Shown here: positions 1 through 6,762 of the stretch, in pieces
Numbering within the stretch: the stretch's first letter is position 1
Layout: each line of letters begins with the position of its first letter
NCBI GenBank assembly: GCA_040756085.1
Contig: JBFMAE010000177.1
Coordinates: forward strand, 1-12,171
From: JBFMAE01 sp040756085
GTDB taxonomy: Bacteria > Desulfobacterota > BSN033 > UBA1163
Direction: 5' to 3'
Length of the DNA: 12,171 bases
Position numbers and translations under genes: made by a program
The notes under the pieces: generated by a model
Seen by the model: the letters and a program-made list of their open reading frames with translations, nothing else
The model's database searches: none
What the model was told of the DNA's origin: nothing

Positions 1-65
1 TGCGCCCAGTGATGGATGGTCGCTTCTTCTTTTGGGGTAAGCACAATTCGCTCTGCAATATTCAT
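1..65 (-). CDS. N-terminal fragment of a putative IS630-family transposase
   Basis: This is a partial gene running off the left edge. Only 21 complete codons are visible, beginning MNIAERIVLTPKEEATIHHW. The string IVLTPxExATxxxWA resembles the N-terminus of many IS630-family transposases, just before their helix-turn-helix DNA-binding region; this rests on remembered family flavour and a very short sequence. I chose the ATG at 65-63. A second ATG at 69-67 is in another frame and gives no comparable match. A near-consensus promoter lies directly upstream, so close that the transcript would have almost no 5' leader. The catalytic DDE region, if present, is outside the window. It could instead be another small DNA-binding protein. 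Confidence 0.45.
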   Translation of the reverse strand, partial: MNIAERIVLTPKEEATIHHWA

Positions 66-73
66 TCATAAGG

Positions 74-102
74 ATTTTACAAAAAGATTATTTAAATGTC
101 AA
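74..102 (-). promoter_or_regulatory. Sigma70-like promoter of the truncated left-end gene
   Basis: On the minus strand a perfect -35 TTGACA (102-97) is followed by a 17-nt spacer and a -10 TAAAAT (79-74). Transcription would be expected to start near position 67, at or next to the candidate start codons at 69 and 65. The mRNA is therefore predicted to be leaderless or nearly so. Confidence 0.6.
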
Positions 103-122
103 GTTATTTATGCGCCATTACA

Positions 123-251
123 CTAGGCCCGTTTTCCCACGAAATGTGCGCAGCGTGCAGAATAAGCGTTGACCTCTTGTCCAAAGTAGCGAGCCGAATG
201 GAATTCCATCATTGCCTTCCATTTCTTGTCTCCAATAGATAAGGTTATTAT
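123..251 (-). pseudogene. Possible decayed gene fragment, about 40 codons
   Basis: A minus-strand frame is open from a TAA at 254-252 to a TAG at 125-123. Its balanced amino-acid composition (for example EFHSARYFGQEVNAYSARC) differs from the AT-rich DNA to its right. The only ATG codons are at 212-207 and would give a 29-residue peptide with no convincing ribosome binding site. It may be the 3' end of a gene disrupted when the neighbouring insertion sequence arrived, or a chance reading frame. I do not recognise the product. Confidence 0.25.
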
Positions 252-548
252 TTATATAACTTTCCTCCCATCCTATAAGTGTCCTTGAATACTTGTATTT
301 TGAGGACTAACATTAATTTTTATGCTGCTTCTATTTTTTCTTAAATCTTAAACTATTAAAAGTTCTCTTCTCCTCAAAAAAGGATATTATATAGAATCAA
401 ATTAATTTAAAGATGAATTATTCGTTGTGTTTGAAGTATTCCCACATTGATCATTTACGATTCTAATATAAACTATTTTTAAAAATTAGTGAAGAGAAAA
501 TTATAGGAAGAAGTCGGTAACAGATTTGATGGGATCTGCAAAGTGAAC
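252..548. other. AT-rich non-coding stretch
   Basis: About 300 bases between the possible gene fragment and the toxin gene are markedly AT-rich. I see no credible reading frame, no obvious terminator hairpin and no RNA gene. A 12-bp perfect palindrome ATGGAATTCCAT lies just to the left, within the fragment. The stretch may be the decayed border of a mobile element. Confidence 0.4.
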
Positions 549-929
549 TTATGGAACTTTTAGTCTTGACACAATTTCTTGTAGCACCTGCCTTAAGGAA
601 GGTTGTTGTGCTTCAAGGACGCCTTGAGGGACATGTCTATGCGATGGATATGTGGAAAGATGCCTCGCTGCAGGATCATACGCATTGTCATAGCGAAATA
701 TAAGGAGATGTTCCCTTCGATAGTTGTAGGCATATTTGATGATCTGGAGTGTTGGTTGAGTGATTATGAATTCTTTGAAATCGAGCTGTGAACCGTCGGC
801 AAAATCTAAGGTTCCTTTTATCAGACCGGCAGTGGGAGGACGTTCTTCGTAATGAAGAGAAATAGACGTGACAAAAGGCGTTTCTGAAAAAAGGGCTTGT
901 AACGTAGCCAGATAGTCTTTTAGGGGCAT
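549..929 (-). CDS. TumE-like (DUF6516) toxin candidate
   Basis: This 126-residue soluble protein has no signal peptide or membrane segment. It resembles the DUF6516 family, which databases label as the TumE toxin family. Recognisable positions are the central YAYNYR (67-71, with R71-R72), FRYDNA (78-83) and the histidine-rich H90-LSTYPSHRH (to 99), matching the family pattern of a YxYR segment, an FRYDN segment and a late His cluster. Its start codon lies inside the 3' end of the upstream gene (10-nt overlap) and has no close Shine-Dalgarno. Translation is thus probably coupled to the upstream gene, a common way of keeping toxin below antitoxin. The molecular activity is not known to me; an RNA-targeting role is only a guess. 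Confidence 0.65.
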   Translation of the reverse strand: MPLKDYLATLQALFSETPFVTSISLHYEERPPTAGLIKGTLDFADGSQLDFKEFIITQPTLQIIKYAYNYRREHLLIFRYDNAYDPAARHLSTYPSHRHVPQGVLEAQQPSLRQVLQEIVSRLKVP

Positions 930-1210
930 ATTGTTAGGTGCTCAAGACTCTCCAATTGCTCCCTTAGGTGACGACGAATCTCCAACTCCCCTTCCAATTC
1001 AACGAGATCCATGTCTTGATTTTCAGGATGTGGAACTTTACCGGCCATGAGAAGGTCAGGATCTACCTGCATCTCTTTGGCCAATTGTCCAATCTTCTCT
1101 TCGGTCCGGACGAGGCTCTGAGAAATGATCTGCTTTTGGCGCTCAATAGCATCCTTAAGAACTGGAATTGCTTTTTCTGGCTCAGGAGTATTGATTTCGA
1201 TTTTCTGCAT
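920..1210 (-). CDS. Small helical protein, candidate antitoxin of the TumE-like toxin
   Basis: I do not recognise a named family for this 96-residue protein. It is charged and predicted mostly helical: residues about 12-50 (EKAIPVLKDAIERQKQIISQ and onward) look amphipathic, and residues 70-92 are again Glu/Leu/Arg-rich, so a coiled-coil-like fold is likely. No helix-turn-helix is obvious. It is the first gene of a two-gene operon: it has a good ribosome binding site (GGGAAAG about 5 nt before ATG), a strong promoter 21 nt upstream, and its stop codon overlaps the next start by 10 nt. Position and size fit the antitoxin slot of a toxin-antitoxin pair. That role is inferred from context alone. 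Confidence 0.55.
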   Translation of the reverse strand: MQKIEINTPEPEKAIPVLKDAIERQKQIISQSLVRTEEKIGQLAKEMQVDPDLLMAGKVPHPENQDMDLVELEGELEIRRHLREQLESLEHLTICP

Positions 1211-1230
1211 TATCTTTCCCTTTCATTAAA

Positions 1231-1260
1231 ATTATACTGCCTTTTCTTTAACAGAGTCAA
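1231..1260 (-). promoter_or_regulatory. Promoter of the toxin-antitoxin-like operon
   Basis: On the minus strand, -35 TTGACT (1260-1255), an 18-nt spacer and a perfect -10 TATAAT (1236-1231) place the predicted start near 1224, leaving a leader of about 14 nt that contains the GGGAAAG ribosome binding site. This separates the operon from the HAD gene upstream. Confidence 0.7.
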
Positions 1261-1308
1261 GATAAACACGAGGACGTTTCGTATTTATGTTGTGAGATTA
1301 TTCTGCTT

Positions 1309-1364
1309 AATCACCTCATCTCCTCATCCCCCTATCTCCATGTCTCCGCATCACCCTATCCTCC
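1309..1364. repeat. Degenerate octamer array, seven units, at the 3' end of the HAD gene
   Basis: Seven consecutive 8-nt units fill this stretch. Plus-strand consensus is about YATCNCCY, for example CATCTCCT at 1317 and CATCACCC at 1349; the minus strand reads NGGNGATR. The rightmost units provide the last two glycine codons and TAG stop of the HAD gene. Unlike the arrays in the moa cluster, I see no complementary second arm nearby. Confidence 0.7.
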
Positions 1365-2162
1365 TATCAAAAGATTCTCGACGTCGGCGATACTTTGGAA
1401 GATAAAGTCAGGTGAGATCAAAGTCTCTTTGAGGGTCTTTTCATCAGTCACGCCGGTCAGGACAATGCCTGTGGCAATTCCTGATTCTTTTCCCATTTTA
1501 ATGTCGGTCTCCAAGCGGTCACCGATGAGGATACAATCTTCAGACTTTAATCTCATCACCTCTAAAGCCACTTGAATAATGAGGGGAGAAGGTTTTCCCA
1601 TGATGACTTCCACTTTCTTCTCTGTCACAGCTTCGATGGCTGCAATCATTCCTGCGCAGTCAGGAATCTCCCCTCCTTCTACCGGACAGGTTCGGTCAGG
1701 ATTGGTGGCCACAAAATGGGCTCCCAATTTGATAGCTTGATAGGCAATGTTCAATTTCCTGTAATCAAAAGTTCGATCAAACGCCACAACCACATACTCG
1801 ATTTCCTTCGGCTCATCGGTGATCGTAAAACCTGCTCTTTTTAACTCTTCAATAAATGGAACCTCTCCAATCACAAAGAGTCTGGCCTGAGAAGCATTCT
1901 GTTTGAGATAATTGGTCATCACCATAGTGGAGTTGATTACATCCTCTGGTTTGGCTGGAATTCCGAGGTGGGTTAATTTTGATGCATAATCTTCACGCGT
2001 CTGAAGTGGTTTATTGGAAAGAAAGACGATCTTCTTCCCCCTCTCCCGAAGAAGCCGGATCACCCTATCCGCTCCCGGAATGAGTTTATCGCTCAAATAA
2101 ACCGTCCCATCCAAATCGAAAATGAAACCTTTAAACAATTGTCCCGATCCCCTCCCCTCCAT
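1356..2162 (-). CDS. HAD-IIA family phosphatase (NagD/AraL-like)
   Basis: This is a haloacid dehalogenase-superfamily hydrolase of the IIA subfamily, whose members remove phosphate from sugar phosphates, nucleotides or glycolate-type phosphates in the cytoplasm. Motif I is D16-L-D18-G-T, motif II is S49 in VFLSN, motif III lysine is K190 in MGKPSP, and motif IV is G214-D215 through D220. The C2-type cap between motifs II and III carries the NagD-like TNPDRTCP segment (153-160). The length of 268 residues is typical. The ATG at 2162 gives an odd Gly/Arg-rich N-terminus and sits inside a GC-rich hairpin repeat. A TTG at 2138-2136 (residue 9), just before the conserved FKGFIFDLDGT, is a real alternative. 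It follows the transporter ATPase by about 120 nt on the same strand, suggesting a shared transcript and a phosphorylated substrate. The exact substrate cannot be read from sequence. Confidence 0.85.
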   Translation of the reverse strand: MEGRGSGQLFKGFIFDLDGTVYLSDKLIPGADRVIRLLRERGKKIVFLSNKPLQTREDYASKLTHLGIPAKPEDVINSTMVMTNYLKQNASQARLFVIGEVPFIEELKRAGFTITDEPKEIEYVVVAFDRTFDYRKLNIAYQAIKLGAHFVATNPDRTCPVEGGEIPDCAGMIAAIEAVTEKKVEVIMGKPSPLIIQVALEVMRLKSEDCILIGDRLETDIKMGKESGIATGIVLTGVTDEKTLKETLISPDFIFQSIADVENLLIGG

Positions 2163-2211
2163 CCCCTCCCGCCAAGAGAGGGGACGAGAACAGAGTTATC
2201 CGAAGAAGAAG

Positions 2212-2280
2212 ATAGGGACACATCCCTTTTTTAATCAATGATTGAGTCATAAATTCCTAGAAAATGGGATGTGTCCCTAT
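2212..2280. repeat. Paired inverted palindromes, REP/BIME-like, between ATPase and HAD genes
   Basis: Two perfectly complementary 15-nt arms (2212-2226 and 2266-2280) enclose a 39-nt loop. Each arm is itself a small hairpin: AGGGA-CACA-TCCCT at 2214-2227 and GGGA-TGTG-TCCC at 2266-2277. Two head-to-head palindromes are the layout of REP-type BIMEs. The structure could also act as an mRNA-stabilising hairpin or a weak terminator: T-rich DNA follows on the plus strand, and a TTC-rich tract follows on the minus strand. Confidence 0.65.
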
Positions 2281-2282
2281 TT

Positions 2283-3362
2283 TTATAAGATTATACATTT
2301 CTCCGGACTCAGAAACAGGAAGAGTTCCTCTCCTTCCTTTTGCATCATGTCATAAGGGGCCTGCACTCTGATCATGGTGCTGTTGATATTCACGAAGAAG
2401 TAGAGGAAGTTGCCCAGATAGGCTCTATGCATGATGATGCCCTTGAATAGATTGCCCCTATCTTCTGGTGGTTCTGTGAATACTTCTACATCCTCAGGAC
2501 GTATAGATGCATGTACTTTCTTATTTGGGGAGGCCGCTGCAGAGTCAAGCACTCTACAAAGCATCTTCTGGCCGAATTCGGTTTGAACGTAAACCAAATC
2601 TCTATCCTTGAGAACTTCCGCTATCTCGCCGGATATGAAGTTAGTAGTACCTATGAAATCGGCAACAAACCGGTTCGCAGGCTTCTTGTAGATCTCCTCC
2701 GGAGCGCCAACCTGCACGATGTTCCCTGTATCCATCACCGCGATCCGATCGGAGATCACCATCGCCTCTGCCTGGTCATGGGTAACATAGACCGATGTGA
2801 TGCCCATACGTCTTACCAGGCTCTTGATTTCAAATCTCATCTTTTCTCTGAGCTTTGCATCAAGGTTGCTGAGTGGCTCATCCAATAATAGCACTTTCGG
2901 ATTCCTGACAAGAGCCCTCGCAAGAGCCACGCGCTGTTGCTGCCCGCCACTCAATTGTCCGGGATACCTCCCTTCCAGACCTGTTAAGCCCAACGATTCT
3001 AAAGTTTCTGTAACTTTTTTCTTTATAACTTTCTTGGGTAATTTCCGTATCTTCAAGCCGTAAGCCACGTTATCGAACACCCTCATATGAGGCCATACGG
3101 CATAGTTTTGGAATACCATACCAATTTCTCTTTTTGAGGGTGGGACAAACCCTTGCGAAAACATCGATCTACCATCGATGATTACATCCCCTTCGTCTGG
3201 CTTCTCCAGGCCGGCTATGCAGCGTAAAGTGGTTGTCTTACCACACCCGCTGGGCCCAAGTAGGGTTAGAATTTCTCCCTGCTTCACTTCAAGCCATACG
3301 TGATTGACTGCCACGACGCTGCCAAATTTCTTAAAGAGCTTCTCAATCTTGATGAATGCCAT
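2283..3362 (-). CDS. ABC transporter ATP-binding protein, FbpC/PotA/AfuC type
   Basis: This is the ATPase of the importer encoded by the next two genes upstream. In 359 residues it has the complete nucleotide-binding set: Walker A GPSGCGKT (36-43), Q-loop Q85, signature LSGGQQQR (137-144), Walker B VLLLDEP with E162 as catalytic glutamate, D-loop residues 165-168, and switch histidine H195. After about residue 235 follows a TOBE-type regulatory region of about 120 residues, as in ferric-, spermidine- and sugar-phosphate-type importers. The ATG abuts the permease TAG with no intervening base, so the two genes are translationally linked. Nothing is missing; it should be active at the inner face of the membrane. 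Sequence alone does not set substrate specificity. Confidence 0.93.
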   Translation of the reverse strand: MAFIKIEKLFKKFGSVVAVNHVWLEVKQGEILTLLGPSGCGKTTTLRCIAGLEKPDEGDVIIDGRSMFSQGFVPPSKREIGMVFQNYAVWPHMRVFDNVAYGLKIRKLPKKVIKKKVTETLESLGLTGLEGRYPGQLSGGQQQRVALARALVRNPKVLLLDEPLSNLDAKLREKMRFEIKSLVRRMGITSVYVTHDQAEAMVISDRIAVMDTGNIVQVGAPEEIYKKPANRFVADFIGTTNFISGEIAEVLKDRDLVYVQTEFGQKMLCRVLDSAAASPNKKVHASIRPEDVEVFTEPPEDRGNLFKGIIMHRAYLGNFLYFFVNINSTMIRVQAPYDMMQKEGEELFLFLSPEKCIIL

Positions 3363-5045
3363 CTAATACCTCCCGCCTGAAGAACCCCACGCCGCTCCGA
3401 TGATCCCTCCTCCTATTCGCGATACAATCAGTAACAGGAAAAAGATGATCACAATCATGAAGAAGGCCATTGCCGCAGCGATTCCAAATTCCATCCCACG
3501 ATGCCAATTCAGGAATATGCCTATGGGCAAAGTTTCCCATCCTCCCCTGTAAAGAAAAATCGCAGTGGATATCTCCTGAAAAGCCATGATAAAAAACATC
3601 ACGACGCCAACGAATACTCCTTTCAATAATAAAGGGAAGGAAATATTCATAAAAGTTCTGAGCTTACCTGCACCCGATATCTCCGATGCCTCCTCGAGGG
3701 AGACGTCGAGCTGCAAGTAAGAGGCATGGGCCATTCTCAGGAAGTAAGGAAGTCTCCGTACAAAGAGGGAAAGTGGCATAATGATCCAATGGGTGGCTAA
3801 GGGTATCCCTTCCCAAAAGGCTAATAGGTAACTGACACCGACTGCAATCCCCGGGAAAGCAAGCATCAGGGTAATTACGAAGTCGAGCGCTTCTTTCCCT
3901 CGAATCTTGGTACGGGTAATAAGATAGGCTGCCGGAAGTCCAAAGGCTACGCCCCAAATGAGGGCCACGGCGCTAAAAACAAAGGAATTTTTGAGCAGGC
4001 CCGGGGTTTCAAGGAATATGAGCTTGAAATTATCGAGGGTCCAATAGGTTGGAATCGGTGTAAGAGTCCATCTTCTGGAGAAGGCGGATAATCCTAAAAC
4101 AATGGGAATGAGCAAGACGAGAACAGCAATAAAAAACATATAGGAATAAGACCAGAATCTTTTGAAAACCCCCGGCTCGATAATCCTTCCCTCCAGCGTT
4201 GTTCCTTTCGATAGGGAAGTATATTTCTTACTCTCCACCCATCTCTTAGAGATCAAAAACATAGCAATGCAGACCACCGAAGAAACGACCACCGACACGA
4301 TTCCCATGTACTTGCGATACATATCTGTAAAATGGTAGGCGATATTGATGTAGGAAATTGAGGGAAGAAAATCGATCTGTCCAAAGATTAATGGTGTAAG
4401 CCAATCTGTGAAAGGCCACAAAAATACGATCACTGCACCAGCTAAATAATTTGGGGTACATAGAGGAAGCGTAATCGTCAAAAATCTCTTAAAGCCTCCG
4501 GCCCCCTCAACCTCTGCCGCCTCTTCCAGGGAAGGGTCAATGTTGGTGAACCCTGCTGACAGGCTGAGTACAATAAAGGGCAAAAGATGCAGCGCTTGAA
4601 TGAACACGATCCCGTGTAATCCGTAGATGAAGTTGATGGGTTTGGCGATAAGGCCCCACTCTAAAAGCAGCAGATTTAAGGTCCCCTGTTTCCCAAAGAA
4701 GACGATGAAGGCAAAGGCTCCTGCATAGGCAGGCAACACAATGGGTAGAAGGATGAGTGCCGTAAGAAGGGTCTTCCCCTTTAGCCTATATCTGGCCAAA
4801 ATGTAGGCGAGGGGCAACCCAAAGAGAGTGGTTATAAGGAGCACAAGAAAACCAAGAAGCAGAGTATTGGTAAACGTTTTTAAGTAATAGGCGTCTTTAA
4901 AAAAGTCAATGTAATTTTCTATACCCACTGTATCGGTGCCAGCAATCTTAAAGCTTTCAAACACTAAAAAGGACAGCGGATAAATTACGAAGAGGGCTAA
5001 AATGAGCCAAAGAAGTGCTGAAAGAAATAGATTTCCTCGAGACAT
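3363..5045 (-). CDS. ABC transporter permease, fused two-domain FbpB/AfuB type
   Basis: This 560-residue inner-membrane protein carries two permease halves in tandem, each with several hydrophobic helices (for example residues 5-30, 60-82, 95-117, 146-165, 200-222, 245-265, 301-322, 354-376, 387-410, 475-492 and 520-542). Each half has an EAA loop that docks on the ATPase: E174-E-A-A with G181 and G183, and E451-E-A-S with G458 and G460. One long chain therefore replaces a permease dimer, as in the FbpB-type importers. A weak TAGGA ribosome binding site lies about 11 nt before the ATG at 5045. Downstream, the ATPase gene follows without a gap. Upstream, a GC-rich hairpin repeat separates it from the binding-protein gene and may lower permease expression relative to the binding protein. 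Confidence 0.92.
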   Translation of the reverse strand: MSRGNLFLSALLWLILALFVIYPLSFLVFESFKIAGTDTVGIENYIDFFKDAYYLKTFTNTLLLGFLVLLITTLFGLPLAYILARYRLKGKTLLTALILLPIVLPAYAGAFAFIVFFGKQGTLNLLLLEWGLIAKPINFIYGLHGIVFIQALHLLPFIVLSLSAGFTNIDPSLEEAAEVEGAGGFKRFLTITLPLCTPNYLAGAVIVFLWPFTDWLTPLIFGQIDFLPSISYINIAYHFTDMYRKYMGIVSVVVSSVVCIAMFLISKRWVESKKYTSLSKGTTLEGRIIEPGVFKRFWSYSYMFFIAVLVLLIPIVLGLSAFSRRWTLTPIPTYWTLDNFKLIFLETPGLLKNSFVFSAVALIWGVAFGLPAAYLITRTKIRGKEALDFVITLMLAFPGIAVGVSYLLAFWEGIPLATHWIIMPLSLFVRRLPYFLRMAHASYLQLDVSLEEASEISGAGKLRTFMNISFPLLLKGVFVGVVMFFIMAFQEISTAIFLYRGGWETLPIGIFLNWHRGMEFGIAAAMAFFMIVIIFFLLLIVSRIGGGIIGAAWGSSGGRY

Positions 5046-5070
5046 ATTTCAATTTTCCTAAAAATAAAGC

Positions 5071-5122
5071 TTCCCCTCACCCTCCCCTCTCCCCAGAGGG
5101 GAGAGGATTGAGGTGAGGGGAA
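5071..5122. repeat. GC-rich nested inverted repeat in the transporter operon
   Basis: The outer arms (5071-5080 and 5113-5122) are perfectly complementary 10-mers, and inside them a 9-bp stem CCTCTCCCC/GGGGAGAGG (5086-5094/5098-5106) has an AGA loop. The 34-nt core 5073-5106 recurs at 8793-8827 with a single inserted T, showing that it is a dispersed repeat. Between the binding-protein and permease genes it would form a stable mRNA hairpin, which could act as a stabiliser or attenuator; it lacks a T-run on the minus strand. Confidence 0.8.
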
Positions 5123-5146
5123 TTTTCATTGTTTGAGGGGAAGGAA

Positions 5147-6430
5147 TCATCGAGGCGCCACAAGTAACGCTCGAGCCTCAGAAGCAGCTAACCTGGCTGC
5201 CGCGTAGGCGCCATCGAATTCGAAGAGTTTCCTGGCTTCCTTGATCTTCGCTTCACCTTTCGTTACATCAACCCCTTTCTTTCTCGCGGCTTCCACTTCG
5301 GCCTCAACTTCCTCTATCAGGAACAGACTCCGTTTCAATTCGCCCCATTTTCTGTATATCTCGTATTCATAATAACGGTTGACCTCATCCCATCTCTTTG
5401 CGGCAAGATCCAAATCGTAGTTGATGAAACCCACCTTCAAATCCCAGAACGAATCAACCCTGAGGGCAGCCTTCGCGTGCTTGGCCATGGCAACGCCCTC
5501 TTTTTCCCAGGCAGAGAATTTGATATCCGTCCTCGCCGGGAAGTAAGCACCCTCGAGGACATATTTTTGCCCGTCCATGCTAAATAGCCAATCCTGGAAT
5601 ATCTTTCCATTGGCTTCGTTGGGCGCGTTTTTGAGCAAAGCTGAAGCTTCGGGAACAAGGATCGTTTTGTCTGGGAGCAAATCACTAACGGGATAGCCAT
5701 CTTTACGTGCAGCCATCGCGTTCATTTGTGGCTGTGCAATTCCAATGGGGGCCTCGGCTCTACTTACGATGTGGGTTGTGTCTACACTTCCTGTAGCGAA
5801 CCGAGCCAACTGCGCAGCCAGTAACCGAAGATATGCCCAAGCTTCCTTTTCCCCAAGTGACTGTAAGAGGATTTCTGAAGTTTCATGCATTGTGCCAGAG
5901 GCGTATGGCAACGTATGCACGATGTAACCCCGGTAGATGGGGTCGAGCAGAGCCTTCCACGTTTTCGGCGGCGGCAAACGTAACGCCTTCAGAGCCTTTT
6001 CGTTGTAAAGATTCGTAACGATCCAGGGCGAAAAACAAATCCAATAACCTTTCTCATCCTTTACCTTCATGCCTCCCCAATTAGCAGGCACCTTATCCCA
6101 ATCCTTTGGCTTGTAAGGAACGATTAAACCTTCTTTTATCAAAAGTTCATGGGCTGGGGCGCCCGCACCCAGGAATACATCGGCATCAGGCTTACCCCTC
6201 CAGGCCCGCACTTTGTCGACACAAACGGGCCATCCACCAGGATGAACGAAGGTAATCTCTATGTCCTTACCGTAAGTCTTTTTGTAATACTCTTTGAAGC
6301 CTCGCGTCAGACTCTCAGCCAGCTCTTTGTAAATAGGACCTACCCAACCTACCTTCTCTGCCGCTTGTACTTCAACCGGAAGCACCGGAAGAAGCAATAA
6401 AAATGCCAGCACAATGATAATCGTTTTCAT
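5147..6430 (-). CDS. Periplasmic solute-binding protein, FbpA/AfuA-like, with helical C-terminal extension
   Basis: This is the substrate-binding component of the ABC importer. I start it at the ATG at 6430 because AAAGGAGGAG sits 7 nt upstream; an in-frame ATG at 6451 would put that ribosome binding site inside the gene. The 427-residue protein starts MKTIIIV, has a hydrophobic signal segment and an Ala-x-Ala-like cleavage site (VQA|AEK, about residue 23). The fold matches type II binding proteins of the iron(III) family, but the segment corresponding to the ferric tyrosine pair reads QPQMNAMAARKDG (about 233-245), with no YY. Other anions, such as sugar phosphates bound by AfuA, are therefore plausible. 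After the binding domain, about 60 residues (roughly 365-427) form a charged, alanine-rich helical appendix not usual in the family. It is the first gene of the transporter set. Confidence 0.88.
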   Translation of the reverse strand: MKTIIIVLAFLLLLPVLPVEVQAAEKVGWVGPIYKELAESLTRGFKEYYKKTYGKDIEITFVHPGGWPVCVDKVRAWRGKPDADVFLGAGAPAHELLIKEGLIVPYKPKDWDKVPANWGGMKVKDEKGYWICFSPWIVTNLYNEKALKALRLPPPKTWKALLDPIYRGYIVHTLPYASGTMHETSEILLQSLGEKEAWAYLRLLAAQLARFATGSVDTTHIVSRAEAPIGIAQPQMNAMAARKDGYPVSDLLPDKTILVPEASALLKNAPNEANGKIFQDWLFSMDGQKYVLEGAYFPARTDIKFSAWEKEGVAMAKHAKAALRVDSFWDLKVGFINYDLDLAAKRWDEVNRYYEYEIYRKWGELKRSLFLIEEVEAEVEAARKKGVDVTKGEAKIKEARKLFEFDGAYAAARLAASEARALLVAPR

Positions 6431-6513
6431 TCGAACTCCTCCTTTCTTCATTTAGTTACTTTAAAAATAACTTCTTAATCCCTTAATCTCGCTTTAAAAA
6501 TACTGTGTTCTGA
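6431..6513 (-). promoter_or_regulatory. Putative 5' region of the transporter operon
   Basis: On the minus strand this AT-rich stretch precedes the binding-protein gene and ends in the ribosome binding site AGGAGG. It contains a short inverted repeat AGTTA...TAACT (about 6454-6472) that might be an operator. I could not identify a convincing -35/-10 pair, so the promoter may be weak, activator-dependent or further upstream. Confidence 0.3.
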
Positions 6514-6606
6514 TGTCATTGCGAGGGAGTGAAACGACCAAAGCACCCTCACAGAGCATTAAAAACAAAAACATTACAACGCTCCCTTCGGCGGCTCGCA
6601 ATGACA
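6514..6606. repeat. MITE-like inverted-repeat element
   Basis: Perfect 12-bp terminal inverted repeats TGTCATTGCGAG (6514-6525) and CTCGCAATGACA (6595-6606) bound a 93-bp element, with weaker complementarity further in (GGAGTG near 6526 and CTCCCTTCGG near 6582) and an A-rich centre. Sequences of the type TGTCATTGCGAG...CTCGCAATGACA are familiar dispersed palindromic repeats in many bacterial genomes. No coding capacity is evident. It lies between the binding-protein gene and the secreted-protein pseudogene. Confidence 0.75.
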
Positions 6607-6624
6607 AAGAGGAATTACAGCACA

Positions 6625-6657
6625 CCCCCGAGGAGGGAGAGGGGGATTTTCATTGTT
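6625..6657. repeat. Partial copy of the GC-rich dispersed repeat
   Basis: A purine-rich block (GAGGAGGGAGAGGGGG) runs into ATTTTCATTGTT at 6646-6657. The same 12-mer follows the hairpin repeat at 5122-5133. The shared tail after a G-rich block suggests a truncated relative of that repeat family. The remaining DNA to 6762 shows no gene I can support. Confidence 0.5.
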
Positions 6658-6762
6658 CGTGCTTGCCTCTGTCTGTCTCTCCCCGCCTGCGGTTTTCCAA
6701 TGGCCAAATTTCGGAAGAGGTCTTGCAGCTCAAAATTTTCCTCGATCTTAAGATAGGTTACC

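Noticed and set aside
603..1405. Plus-strand reading frames opposite the toxin-antitoxin genes
   Set aside because: Their peptides are irregular, and they lie antisense to genes with promoter, ribosome binding site and family match.
3343..4461. Additional minus-strand frames inside the permease gene
   Set aside because: They are shifted-frame shadows of a complete permease with two EAA loops and show no membrane pattern or domain.
6431..6451. Upstream ATG at 6451 as start of the solute-binding protein
   Set aside because: It would place the AAAGGAGGAG ribosome binding site inside the coding sequence; the ATG at 6430 has ideal spacing and a cleaner signal peptide.
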